Source: Blumeriella jaapii
Taxonomy: Eukaryota > Ascomycota > Leotiomycetes > Helotiales > Drepanopezizaceae
Assembly: GCA_009599575.1 (NCBI GenBank)
Contig: VWND01000003.1
Location: 372,001-436,000 of the forward strand
Reading direction: 5' to 3'
DNA: 64,000 nt
This document shows positions 32,696-44,235 of this stretch, one piece after another; positions within the stretch are counted from its first letter, which is position 1; the number at the start of each line of letters is the position of its first letter. A program made the translations under genes and the position numbers. The notes below the pieces were generated by a model that did not search any database, was not told the origin of the DNA, and was given only the letters and a program-made list of their open reading frames with translations.

Positions 32696-35600
32696 GGGAT
32701 TGGGGAGGAGGCGGGAGGGCGAAGTGCGTTCTTGACCTCTCGCGACACTGGTTCTCTCGACTGGAGTTGCGGGTTGGCTTGCGCTTTGAGCCAGCCGGTG
32801 TTTGGCATGGGATGGAGCAGCGGATCGCGTCTGGAGGGACGGGGTACACTTCCATCGAGGAGGGCTCTCACGCGTCTCCGAGGACGGGGCTCCTTCCCCA
32901 TCGTCTGCTTCGATCCCTCCGCAACACGGGTGCAGATCTCGTGAGATCCTGTCCCCTGGACACAAGTCCGATTGCAATGCAATTCTTCCGAAGACACCTT
33001 TTCCCGTGCCGCTTTGACCAGACTTTCGTGTGATTGAACGCCTTGGCTGATGAGCCTTCCATGTTCATGAGGCTGTTGTTTGGACGTTCCACTAGCGAAG
33101 CAAGTCGTCTGCGCCAGAGGATCACATCTCGGGGGCCTCGCTAGGAGCTGGGATGGAATCTTGCCAGAATCAACATCTGTCGGTACGCGAGCGACGAGCG
33201 AGCAGCAAAACGAAAACGCATCTAAGCTTAGGCGACAATCGAGAAAGAAAGAGAAAGAAAGAAATAAGAAAGAAAGAAGACGTGGTTCTGACGGCTGAAC
33301 ATTGGAGAATCGAACAGCACATACTGTGAAGCGGCGATCGAAACAGACGAAAGCAACCACGGCGTTCTTTCTCGACGGTTGGATGCTAGAACCGCGAGAA
33401 GGGTCAGGTCCACGTAACCATCGACACAGGAACAGCAGTTGAATTCTTTCTCTGCGTACCCGGAGGAACGATCCAGAGACGGGCATGCAGCAGACACTTA
33501 TCTCATGAGCACCACTGACACAGCTACAGAATGCAAAAGCGAGGAAACGTGAACCAGAACGAACCACTGGCAGGGAGACCTCGGGCGAAACTGACAGCGA
33601 GGGCCGTACCGGTGGTCCCCCCTCGGCTCTCCGTTGATCCTGGCGAGCTTTGGAGCCATGGATGAAAGAGCGTCGACGATCTCCACGCGATGGATGCTCT
33701 TCTGCGCTTCCAGCGAAAGTGTGTTGTTGAACGGGGGGGGAGAACACTATTCCCCTCCCGACGACGGGCCTGTCCTGTGCCAAAGCCATGACGATGACGG
33801 GATGGCAAGCCAGGCAAGCAAGTGAGTTGGGCCGATCTGTACTGTACTGTACATACCTTCGGGGAGTCTTTCTCGCGCACCGAGGCGTGCGCCCAGGTGT
33901 CGACTTGGCCTGATCGTCGCTGAGATGGAGCTTCGATGAACACGCCTCGGATCGTCGCCAGTGAGTGGCCCGCTGCGAAACACGAACGGTGCGGTCTCTT
34001 TCTTGCTCAACCGGCCAGGTCCGGGGATCTTGCTCCACTGTTGCTGATGCGCGAGACCTCCATGGCTCGAGGATAGCGTGAGGCCATCCATGGATAGAGA
34101 GCAAGATGGATCGAAAGCGAGGCGGAGACGTGGTAGGGTAGATAGTACAGTATAGTACTGTGCTGTACTGTACTGTAGATGGTACCTAGTGAAGAAGATG
34201 AATAGCAAGGTCAAGAGAACAGGCGTATCCTCCCGTTGCCTTTGCTCCACAAGATATGCTCAGGCTCTCGGCTGGTCCAGCCATGGCCCTTGAACGTACA
34301 GTATCTGTACATAGTACGGTATGTACACACAGTACGGCCGGCTCTTGGTGATGAATCCCAACGCGCAAGAAAAGATGAAGCATTCGAGAAGTCGACATGC
34401 AGAACAGAACCCGTGTAGACAGACGTACAGCACAGCAACCGAGGCCTGCTCACTCACACCAGACGGGGTGTTTTTTTCTTTTTATGTGTACTGTAAGACG
34501 CTCCAAGAGCTCAAGCAGCCACACACAAGCAGCAAAAACCAAGAGCACACCGACCGCGATCCATGGCCGTCTTGTATTATCATCATGCGTGCGCTTTGAT
34601 GCCCCGGCCACGGCGCCTCCTCCCGCTCCGCTGTCCATCCCGGCTTCAAACAAACTCTCCGGGCGCCTCACGTTCCTCTGCTGTACTGTGTACATACTGT
34701 GTACATACTGTACATACATACCTTACGGCACGTTTCTGCTTCCACCGGTTCAGGACGTGCGATACCCACGCGCGTCGCAGGCAAGCTTCCAAGGCCTTCG
34801 CCTGCACCGGACGTCGATCGCCAGACGTGGCAGCGCTTCACGGGGAAGAGGAGGGAGGCATGCCGCGCGCGCCGTGAGAAGTATCTATCGCGCGATTTAC
34901 TGTGTGTGTGTATGTACAGTATCTGTACCTCGGGAGAGAACACAGACTTTACCACCTGCAGGCCGACAGAATGTGTGCTGTACTGTGTGCATGCTGTACG
35001 TACAGACAGAGTTAGTCGATCATACTGTACTGTAATGTAATGTACAGATACGGTATTCTTCGAGGCTTGGATGCTTGGGATGTGAGGGAGTGGCTTTCGC
35101 GAGCCGGACAAGGCGAGGCGAGGAGGAATGGGCTCGTCTGAGATACTGCTGCTGCGACTGCTGCTATTGCTGCTACTGCTACTGCTGCTACTGCTACTGC
35201 TGCTACTGCTGCTATTGCTGCTACTGCTGCTACTGCTACTACTACAACGACGACGACGACGACGACGTACTACACTTGTCTCAGCAGGCAAGAGACTTCT
35301 CCTACTGTACAGTCCATACAACTTCAACCTCGCTCGAGGAAAAGTGCAAAAAGGCTGGATTGAGTTTCCGCAAGCGAAGGCGGGATCAAGAAGGCGAGAG
35401 GGTACTGTAGGTACAGTACAGTACAGTACTGTAGGTCAGAAGTCAAAAAGTCAAGAACCCAAGAACCCAAGAAACAATAGCTGTTCGACCGAACGAACCC
35501 AAGCTTCTGGGCATCGAGCCGCGCTGTGACGTGGAGGTGTTTTACGCCGTTTTCGGTCCGCACCGCATGTGCAGCTAGCTCTCGGACTCGTTTTCTCTCT

Positions 35601-36653
35601 CGAGTGTCGAGTTGTATGTACGGTACGGTAACAGTAGCATCGTACATACAGTGCTTGCTGTACACACAGTGCTGTACATACTGTGCTGTACCGTAAGTGT
35701 GACCTCGCAGAACGTCCCATTTCCAGCATCTTTTCCACGGCCTGCCCATCCCGCCCGGAGCGCGTGGCAGAATGGATCGCGCAACCGAGCCGTTGATTCG
35801 TGTCCTCCCTCCCTGTGGCAGGATCTCGTCGACCCGAGGCCTCGGGGAAGTGATCCGTGATGTGGTCATTCGACTCTCTGACCGGTTCCCGACAGCACCG
35901 TACGTACCGTGTACTGTACTGGACAGTACAGGCGATGATTTACTCCGCCGTATTCAACCTTTGGGGTGGGGAAACGCCGCGGCGAGGCGGGTTAAGCGCC
36001 GATGCCCTGGCCCGGTGTCCGCCATTGCCGCCCGGTTGGGGCGTCTGGACGATGCTGCGGGTGCGGGTGCTCGTGGTGCGGTGCGTGTTACACTGGGAGA
36101 GGGTGAAACGTCTTCCTCGAGTGACTCTCTTCGGGCAACTCTGGGGGGTTGGGCGTCGTTGTGGCTGCGTGACGAGACGGTCGATGGTTGGCGATCGGCT
36201 CTTTGTTTACTATTTACTCTGACCTCGCCTCGGCTAGCGGGCGTGCCACCGCAGGAAGACGCCGTCCGCAGGTCCGCAGGTCTGGACCCTGCAGACATCA
36301 GCTACATACATAGTACGGTGCCAGACCTGTCGCGGCCGCGGTCCCTCCCCCCCCCCATGAACCTACATCGTTCGTTTCATGGTCGTTCAGACGTCGATCC
36401 TATAAGTATCATCCTCTCTCAGACGCAGCAGAGAGACGCCCGCCCCCAACGAGACACGCTGTCGGTCTTGCTCGCAGGCGAATCGTGCTCGAAGGCGATT
36501 CGACCCCCCCTCTCCTCGACCCGAGCGAGGAGGCATAGAAGAACGCCGGCTGCCTGCCTGTCTGTACGCCCCCTCTCTCTCACGACTCACGACTCACGAC
36601 TCTCGAACTCTCGAACTCTCGACTCTCGCCGCCGCCGCACACGCCAGGCCAGC
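32696..36653. other. Intergenic, repeat-rich
   Basis: No supported gene. It contains a GAAA tract (33238-33280), several GTACTGTAC runs (33838-33853, 34146-34177, 34680-34712, 35021-35045, 35411-35434), a CTG/CTA trinucleotide array (35144-35269) and ACGACTC/TCTCGAAC heptamer-like repeats at 36578-36628, probably in the leader of the next gene. Long open frames on both strands here lack any domain. Confidence 0.55.
35144..35269 (+). repeat. CTG/CTA trinucleotide array
   Basis: About 125 bases of interrupted CTGCTA and CTACTG triplets that end in a run of ACG triplets. Confidence 0.95.
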
Positions 36654-37271
36654 ATGCCCTCCGCCCAGCTTCCGCCGGTCGAGTGCGGCGCCCCGACGAC
36701 GACGGCGACCATGGACCACTCGCCGTCCCTCATCAAGCGCGCAAAGAAGATCAGCCTCTTCCATCGGCGGCGGGCGCAGACGTTCCCCGAGCGGCCCAAG
36801 TTCGCGGAGCTCGAGCGGCGGCCCGCGCTGGACGGGAAGAGCGTCTCCATCCACAGCTCGCCGTCGCCGTCGGGCCCCGGGCCGTACGAGCAGCCGGACA
36901 GCGACTACCCCGTGCGGTCGCCGCCGCCGCCGGCGCCGACGCGGCGCCGCGGCAAGCTGCTCACGCCCATGGACTGGCACGACACGCCGCAGACGTCGTG
37001 GTCGGTGCAGGACTGCCGCGACTGGGTGACGGCCTTCATCTACGCCAACAGCACCTCGTCGCGCGAGCTGTGCGCCAGCAAGGCCCGCAACATCGTCGAC
37101 GACGGCGAGAGCATCTACTTCGCGAGCTACTACCACCTCTTCCACCAGATCGGCCCGGCCGCGGCCCTGGTGCACGAGGAGCTGCGGCGGCGGAAGAACG
37201 ACGGCCTGGTCGTCTCGCTGGATCTCACCTTTGACACGAGCCGCTGCGTGCGGTGTGGCGGGCTGGCGTGA
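36654..37271 (+). CDS. Conserved hypothetical fungal protein
   Basis: I do not recognise a known domain. The chosen start gives 205 residues beginning MPSAQLPPVECGAP. The frame is open for a further 294 codons upstream, but that part is low-complexity, Arg/Ser-rich and contains leader-like repeats, so I leave it out. The N-terminal half is basic and Pro-rich (RAKKISLFHRRRAQTFPERP). The C-terminal half has an ordered look: TPMDWHDTPQTSWSVQDCRD, then WVTAFIYANSTSSRELCASK and YFASYYHLFHQIGPAAALVH, followed by a helix rich in Glu/Arg, ending CVRCGGLA. Strong third-position GC bias supports coding. Neighbours give no hint of function. Confidence 0.6.
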   Translation: MPSAQLPPVECGAPTTTATMDHSPSLIKRAKKISLFHRRRAQTFPERPKFAELERRPALDGKSVSIHSSPSPSGPGPYEQPDSDYPVRSPPPPAPTRRRGKLLTPMDWHDTPQTSWSVQDCRDWVTAFIYANSTSSRELCASKARNIVDDGESIYFASYYHLFHQIGPAAALVHEELRRRKNDGLVVSLDLTFDTSRCVRCGGLA

Positions 37272-37426
37272 TCTGGTGGGGGGGGGGTCAAGATGTGGAG
37301 TTGAGGGGTTTGTGTTTGGTTGAGTGGACAACTATTTTTTTGGTTTATCTTTTTGGTTTATTTTTTTTGGTTTTTTTTGGGTTGAGCGGAAAGCAGGTGC
37401 CAGGGCTCCGGTGTTCAGGATCAAGG

Positions 37427-37513
37427 ATTGGATGGGATGGGATGGGATGGGGTGGGATGGGATGGGATGGCATGGCATGGCATGGCATGGCACGGCATGG
37501 CATGGCATGGCAT
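37427..37513 (+). repeat. GGGAT to GGCAT pentamer array
   Basis: About 17 pentamers; the unit changes from GGGAT to GGCAT half way, so a point variant has spread along the array. Confidence 0.95.
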
Positions 37514-37965
37514 TGGATCTCGGATCGAGCGTTCCGGACAGCGAGTTATCATGTGCGATGCAGAAAAAGGAAAACCCACAGAACGACGGGAAATAGATGA
37601 CGGGCGTAATGGACGATGCATGTATGTATCACCTGGGCATCGAAGAGCCTCCTTCTCCACATGGCACCGTACAGGACGGTAGCGTACTGTATGTATGTGT
37701 ACAGTACCTACAGCACAGCACAGCACAGTAGTACAGTACGCACAAGAAATGTCAACAGCACATAAACCACGCATGCAATTCCCATCGGGTCACGCCCGTC
37801 GAGAAAAAGCTGCGCTGCACATGGCAGTCCGGTCTTTCAAGGTGGCAATGCATCGGTTCGTTCGTCCATCGTGCCGTTTATTCTATTCCTTCGTTGCTCC
37901 TTTTCTCCACACGCTTTTGGTAGCGGGTCTTGGTTGGGGCTTGTGTGCTGCTTGCTAGTGAAGGA

Positions 37966-38094
37966 TATACATGTATGTGTACATATAGGTAGGTATATAC
38001 ACACATATATATACATACATATACATATACATATACATACATATATACATATACATATACATACATATACATATAAGGTATACATACATACACA

Positions 38095-38135
<41 letters not shown>
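37966..38135 (+). repeat. ATACAT/CACA microsatellite
   Basis: Alternating purine-pyrimidine tract of ATAC, ATAT and CA units, about 170 bases. Confidence 0.95.
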
Positions 38136-38843
38136 ACACAGTACTGTATTACACTACACCCTACGGTACTGCACTGTACTGCACTGTACAGTACTATACT
38201 TCTACTGTACTCCTACTGCACTTCTACCATACACGTGCACGCGCAACACATCTATCTATCTCTGCCGTTCCCTCACATCTGGCATGTATTGTACAGTATA
38301 TACAGTACAGTACGTATGTACATACAGTACAGTCAGTATCGCACAACACAGTACAGTACCGCAGGAACGAACGTCGTCGTCGATTGGCGTGCAAAGCGGC
38401 TGGCTTGGCTTGGCTTGGCTTGGGATCGATCGGTTGAGGGATGGATACCAAGCGATGTATGTATGTACTGTGTATGTACAGTACTGTGTCTATGTTTAGT
38501 ACTGTACTGTATGTATGTGTGTACTTCGTACAGTGCTGTGTACGTACAGTAAGTAAGTGGCAGGCTATTCCAGGAGTGGCCTGCATGGCTAAGAATGTGT
38601 GTAGGGAACGGTAGGGTAGGGTACGGTATTGTGACTTCTTCGTGTGTACGGTACGTGCTGTGCTGTACGGTACTGTAATATAATGTGCTGTGCTGTGCTG
38701 TGATGTGATGTCATGCCCTGTCCTGTAATGTAATGTACCTCTATTGTACACAGTCCATCGGCTATATACTGTGTACACACACAGTAATGTTAATCGCTCA
38801 AACACGGTGGGGGGGGGGGGCGGGGGGGGGGGGGGGGGGTTTA

Positions 38844-39077
38844 AAGCCGCACTTAGTCCAATCGGGCAATAAGCCAGTCAGCTCGCCGTCCAGCTGTAAT
38901 CGACACTGCAAAAGAAACACCCAACATTCAAAAGGGTAAAAACTTTCCATATCCTTTTCGTAGATACGAGAGCATTTTTCACCTTTCGTACTTTTCTTTC
39001 GTACTCTGTATACGTCTTCACGTTCCGTAGAAGCGCCCCGGATGTTGGGTTATTACCCGATTGGGCTAAGCGGGGCT
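38844..39077. mobile_element. Probable 234-bp MITE with 33-bp terminal inverted repeats and TA target duplication
   Basis: The left end (38844-38876, starting AAGCCGCACTTAGTCCAATC) and the reverse complement of the right end (starting AAGCCCCGCTTAGCCCAATC) match at about 28 of 33 positions. TA dinucleotides flank both sides (38842-38843 and 39078-39079), as for Tc1/mariner-type insertions. No transposase is encoded. The interior is AT-rich and unique in the window, apart from a 17-base resemblance near 41427. Confidence 0.65.
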
Positions 39078-39699
39078 TACTCACACATGTGTACTTACTA
39101 CTTCTTTAAGCGACTAGCATCACTTAGCCGATGATGGACTGTGTACACAGCACATACAGTACAGTACTGTACAGTACAGTACACACTGCCAAGTCATGGA
39201 TGTCCGGTCGGTCATGTAATATGATGCAATATAATAACATTATGCAATATAAAGCAAGCGATGTACACAGTACACAGTACAGTAAAATCATGCCATGTAC
39301 AGTACAGTACAGTAATAGCATGCCATGTACTGTAATATCATGCAACGTAAAGCAAGCCAGCAAGCGATCCTCCTCCCTCCCCCCTCGCAAATCGGATCGC
39401 TGCCGAGCCCCTCCGCTCCGCGCCGCTCATCTGACCGCGCCGGGTTGGGGAATTGGGGATTTTTGCTTTCGACCACGTCTGTACAGTACGATGGGATTTT
39501 GGCTCGACACCAGACCCTTGGCTGGTGAGGTAGGTAGGGAGGGAGGGAGGGAGGTGTATGCTGGCTGGCTGGCTGGCTTCGTCGGCTGAGGAGAAACACA
39601 CGGCACAGAGAGACCGTTGGTGGCGGGGGAGGGGGTGCGTGTAGATAGTCTTGTACGTTTTATATGTGTGGTGCTGTATTGTACGTTTTGTATGGATGT

Positions 39700-39772
39700 G
39701 TGTATGTATATATGTGTGTATGTATGTATGTATGTATGTATGTATGTATGTATAAATGTATGTATGTATCTA
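39700..39772 (+). repeat. (TATG)n microsatellite
   Basis: About 70 bases of TATG/TGTA units. Confidence 0.95.
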
Positions 39773-40497
39773 CTGTACTGTACTGTACGTAAGGTATACT
39801 GGATGCTCATCATCTACAAATACAGTACTTGGCAAAGCTGTATTCCATCACTAGGCGTGGTACAGTACAGTACATACAGCACTGCACTGCACACATACCG
39901 TACACAGGTATAGCACATGTACACAGTAGTACTGTAGTACAGTACAGTACACAGCTGCACAGCATCATAAAGTATCCTCCTCGTGAACGTAAAAACCCTC
40001 CCCCTCCCCCTCCCCCCCTCTCAGTGTGTACACCACGAACACCAGTACAGTACAGTACCGTAGCTGGATCACGCCGCGCGAAAAAAAAAAAAAACATCGA
40101 AATCGAAAACTCAACCCGGCACACGATCTCGCAATCCCTCCCTCCTTGGCTCCCGCCCGTGCCCGCCCGTGGGCGTCGGTTCCGGTCGGTTCCTCTTGGC
40201 TGCGGCGATGGATGGTGGGAACGGAAAGGGGGGGGGGGGGGGCGTCTGCGCTTGCGGAGGTTGACTGTGCTGTGCTGTGTGTGTGTGTGGGTGGGTGGGT
40301 GCATGTGTAAACAGAGTTTGTGAGGTGGACCGGCGGCTCCCATGAAGCCTGCATTGCTTTGCAGGTACTGTACTGTGTGTGGGCTGCAGATGCAGATGCA
40401 GATGCAGAATCATGAAGAGAAGAGGGTGGGGGGGGGGGTGGGAGGGGGGGGGTTGGGTTGGGAGGGGAGGGGTTGTGGTTTTCTGAGGGATGGGAGG

Positions 40498-40680
40498 GGT
40501 TGGGATGGGTTGGGTAGGTAGGTAGGTAGGTAGGTACTGTATGTAGATTTGTAGATTGGTATATGTGTATGTATATGTATATGTGTATGTGTGTACTGTA
40601 TGTATGTGTGTATGTATGTGTGTATGTATGTGTGTATGTCTACATGTATGTATATATTGTATGTACTGTATGTATGAATA
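40498..40680 (+). repeat. TAGG followed by TGTA microsatellite
   Basis: A (GGTA)n run at 40515-40537 leads into a long TGTA/TGTG tract. Confidence 0.95.
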
Positions 40681-41036
40681 TACAATACAGTGTACGGACT
40701 CTGTATGTACTACAGCATGTAATTCTCCATATGCACAGCACAGCACAGTACAGCACAGCACATCAAGTAGGTACTGTGTACTGTACATCTACATATGTGG
40801 GTTTTGGTTTGGGTAATCTAATCTGATGTGAATGTGACTGTAACTTTTGCACTGTACATATGCATGTACTGTACATCACACGGAAAATTGATCACGAGCA
40901 CGTACAGTACTGTACGCAGTACATCGTATATTTGTATGTGTCTGACGATACGGAAAGCAGGAAAAGATAGCCGGGCGTCTTGGGCTCGCTGCTATAGCAT
41001 AGTATTGTACAGTACTGTACTGTACATACTGTACAT

Positions 41037-41117
41037 GTGTACATACACACATACATACATACATACATACATACATACACACATACATACACACATACAT
41101 ACATACATACATACACT
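41037..41117 (+). repeat. (CATA)n microsatellite
   Basis: About 80 bases of ACAT units with CACA interruptions. Confidence 0.95.
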
Positions 41118-41995
41118 ATACGCACACATACAGCACATTCAGAATCCCATCTCCGGATCTCTTCCGTCCATCCGCTCCCGACGTTGCGGAACCGTGCCTG
41201 ACTTCTAGCTTCTAGAAGTAGTTGCGTCTTTCGTTCCCGGCCCGACGGGCTACCCGTTGGCGTGAATATGGCTGGAGATGGGAAAGCACTTGTTCTCTTC
41301 ACTTGGGCCGAGGAGCGTTGCCAACGTGGGTACAGCACTTACTAAGTGTGTGACACAGTACAGTACTGGCTGAAGACCCCCGGTCACTTCCCGTATCGTG
41401 GTGGGTTTTTACCTCTACACAGACACATTCAAAAGGGCAAAGGAGTCGATACTGTACTGTACTGTAGAAGTGTAAACGTCATCTTAGCCTTTTGCACTCT
41501 TGGGATTGGGAAAATCGGGCTGGTGTCAGGCAAGCTAACGTGGAAACGGTTGTAGCCCTGATATGTGAACCCAAAACCCCCATGTCGCATGTCGCATGTC
41601 GCATGTCGCAGAGAAAGTCAACCATAGCCTTTTGGTCGGGGTCTTGAAGCTAGCTTTCCAGTGACGATCATTCGACGCTGGTTTAAGTCGTTTCTACTCC
41701 GTATACCCGACACTGGCTTGAGCCTCGAGAGACAGATGCTCTTAACGGGCGTGGACATAGAGCGGAGAAGATGACAATGCTCGTACTGTGCTGTAGAACA
41801 GAGATAGGTATGGAGGATTGGGGCTCTATGATAACGTGAACCTCGTGAAACATCTGATGTCTTCTCGTAGCCTCAGCCTCTGCCCCTCCACTGATATTCG
41901 AATGCCCCCAAATGGCCTTCAAAGCCTCCTTCATCGACACATCCCAGGAACTTGGCGGACGAATCGATCAAGACGGTGTACATCGACACCATCAG

Positions 41996-43265
41996 TCAGA
42001 CTTTCTCGCTCACTTGGGATGAGACCTTGGGTACCGGCTTCTCGTCAGCCTCTTCGGCCACCTGCTGTGACTCGACGGCTTCTGGCGTAGCTCGGCTGTG
42101 CTCGCGGTCAACAAATCGTCTCCACGGCTGGTAGAGCACAACAGACAGAGCTCCAAGAACCACAAAGGCGCCACAGATCGCGCCCCCAACCACGTCGTAG
42201 TGCTCTCCGACGGCCTCCACCCCGTGCCAGAACGGTCCACTCGCGAAGTTCGAGATCAGGGACAGGAGTTGGATGGTGCCAATCGTGACGGCTACCAGCA
42301 CGGTGATGGCGGAGAGGACGATGGAATAGTAGAGGATCGCCACGGGGTCGCGGGCGAGGGAGGTAGAGGTGTAGAGAGTCATCATCAAGGCGCCGTCGGT
42401 CGTGTCGATGAGACACATGCCAGCTGCGCAGAGGTCAGCCAGTCTGGACTTCGTGACGCCGCGAGGGAGCCGCAGAGCGACGCCGACGTACCCGTAAACA
42501 ACGCGGGAAAGATGAGAATGAGCCAGATGCTCGCCCCTTGGGCGCCGTGCAGACTCGCGATGCCGAGGACCGCAACCTCCGAGCTGGTGTCGAAGCCCAA
42601 TCCGAAGAGCAGGCCGAGGGGGTACATCTTCCACGGCCGATCGACGAGGCGGAAGACCCTCATGAACAGCCGCACCAGCACGCCGCCGCCCTCGAGATGG
42701 AGGCTCGCCGGCGCGCCCTCCTCCGCCGGCGCGCCCTCGCCGCTCCACTGCTCGCTCACGACGGCGCGCAGCCGCTGCACCAGCTTCACCAAGATCCAGG
42801 CGTTCCCCAGGCCCAGCAGGATCAAGACCGCCGCGCTCACGCCCGTCCCACCAGCGCGCCGACCTCCTGGAAGCCGTCGAAGCGCTCCGCCAGGGCGCCG
42901 CTCGTGGCGGCGACGACGACGCTCGTGACGACGACGATGGTCGAATGCCCCAAGCTGAACCAGGTCCCGACCGTCACGGGCCGGCCCCCCGTCGCGACCA
43001 GGCGCCGGGTCATCAGGTCGATGGCCGAGATGTGGTCGGCGTCGAGGGCGTGTCGCAGGCCCAGCGTGTAGGAGAGCAGCGCGGAGGAGGAGAGCGCCGC
43101 GTGCCGCCGGAGCACGACGGCGACGGCGGCCCACACGGCGGCGTTGACGAGGACGAGCAGGCCGATGATCTGGACGGCGCCGAGAGGCATGAAGCGCAGC
43201 TGAGGGGGCAGACGGTCGATGAACCTCTCGAGCCAGGCTGGGCGGAGGAGGGTGGAGCGGCGCAT
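41996..43265 (-). CDS. Nickel/cobalt permease (NiCoT family), with an apparent frameshift
   Basis: High-affinity Ni2+/Co2+ uptake permease of the membrane, likely supplying urease. Exons 43265-42492 and 42423-41996. The signature RHALDADH (71-78) in the second membrane segment holds the metal-binding His/Asp residues. GTWFSLGHSTIVV, LGLLFGLGFDTSSEV and, across the intron, LFTAGMCLIDTTDGALM are the other NiCoT motifs. The intron has a GTACGT donor and GCGCAG acceptor. About 400 residues after correction, with about eight hydrophobic segments. The first frame runs to FQEVGALVG and then stops; the family continuation TGVSAAVLILLG is in the next frame. One G appears missing in the G-rich tract at about 42840-42855. 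The start at 43265 is the first Met before the first membrane segment; an upstream exon cannot be excluded. Confidence 0.85.
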
Positions 43266-44235
43266 CGTGTGGAGGCTTGTTCGTCGAGCTGCTCTGGACG
43301 GTGGAAGCAGATGCTGAGAGCCCCGGATGTGTGTACAGCACATACAGGATATACAGGACATACAGGATACACAGGACATACAATACATATGGTACATACA
43401 GGACATACAGGACATACAGGACATACCGTACAGTACATACGCTGCCCCTCATCTGCACCAAGCACCGTTGAGGCCGCCGTGGATGTTATCCCACTTTCGA
43501 GAAGAGAATGCACATTCTTTTTCCTTGCTCGGTCTTTTTCCAAGAGCTGGTTCACCCAGCGAGTCGACGAGGTAAAAGCATCCTTACAGTACCTAGGTAG
43601 GGACGTTGAGCTCTATGAACTGTAGAAGTCGAGATTTTAGCGAGCATCTTCCGCGCCGGCTAATCATAGTAAACAAACACCGCAGCTGCGTCGATCGATC
43701 GCGTCTTTTCTTTCCTGTGATCTCCACGGCCATGTAAGCCCCCAGCAGATATTAAACAATATCATCCTTAGTATCATCATCATCAATACGGCCATGTCAG
43801 GCCAGTACTGTCAGCTCTCGAACCGTTTCGCAGGGTCTTCTTCCTTTCCAATGGCACTCAGCCGCGGACGTGAAAGAGGAAAGTCGTGATATTGCAAGCA
43901 AAGGTGCACAGGAGTCAGGGAGGAGAAGACCGACGGAGATCTTTGTTTACATCTTCCGGCCTGGCGATACGATATCAACGCAGCCAGCCACTGCTTCAGC
44001 CCGGCGAATCACGAGACCAGCGCCACGGCAGACAACCACAGCACTTCATCTTTTCTCCAACTGCATCCTGCATCTTTTATCTTGCATCCAACATCCAACA
44101 TCCAATATCCAACACCCAACATCCAACTCCCTTTCCTATTATACAGCCAACTTTACCTTCCTCCATCTCACATAAGCCCCTTCCCACAGTGCCAACCTCG
44201 GACATCAACCTGCGCTCCGCGACCACTCACCAAAA
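43266..44235. other. Divergent intergenic region between NiCoT and the thioredoxin-like gene
   Basis: Should contain both promoters. Holds a 10-base tandem (43340-43440), and ACATCCAACATCCA repeats at 44090-44130 in the likely leader of the thioredoxin-like gene. Confidence 0.6.
43340..43440 (+). repeat. CATACAGGA minisatellite upstream of the NiCoT start
   Basis: About ten imperfect copies of ACATACAGG/ATACAGGAC, beginning some 75 bases from the NiCoT start codon. Confidence 0.9.

Larger units (their letters stand above)
37272..41995. other. Gene-free microsatellite island
   Basis: About 4.7 kb with no supported gene on either strand. It is packed with short tandem repeats and dozens of GTACTGTAC/GTACAGTAC runs, plus one inverted-repeat element at 38844-39077. 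All open frames here encode repetitive Tyr/Val/Cys or Ile/His-rich strings that come from the repeats. Confidence 0.75.

Noticed and set aside
32599..34104. A 501-codon open frame on the minus strand
   Set aside because: No domain, composition like random GC-rich DNA, and it overlaps the tail of the 31947 gene and several simple repeats.
35772..36653. 294-codon upstream extension of the 36654 gene
   Set aside because: Low complexity, Arg/Ser-rich, and it includes ACGACTC-type leader repeats; the conserved-looking part begins at 36654.
37878..38139. Cys/Val/Tyr-rich frames with apparent hydrophobic character
   Set aside because: Direct translations of the ATAC/CACA microsatellite.
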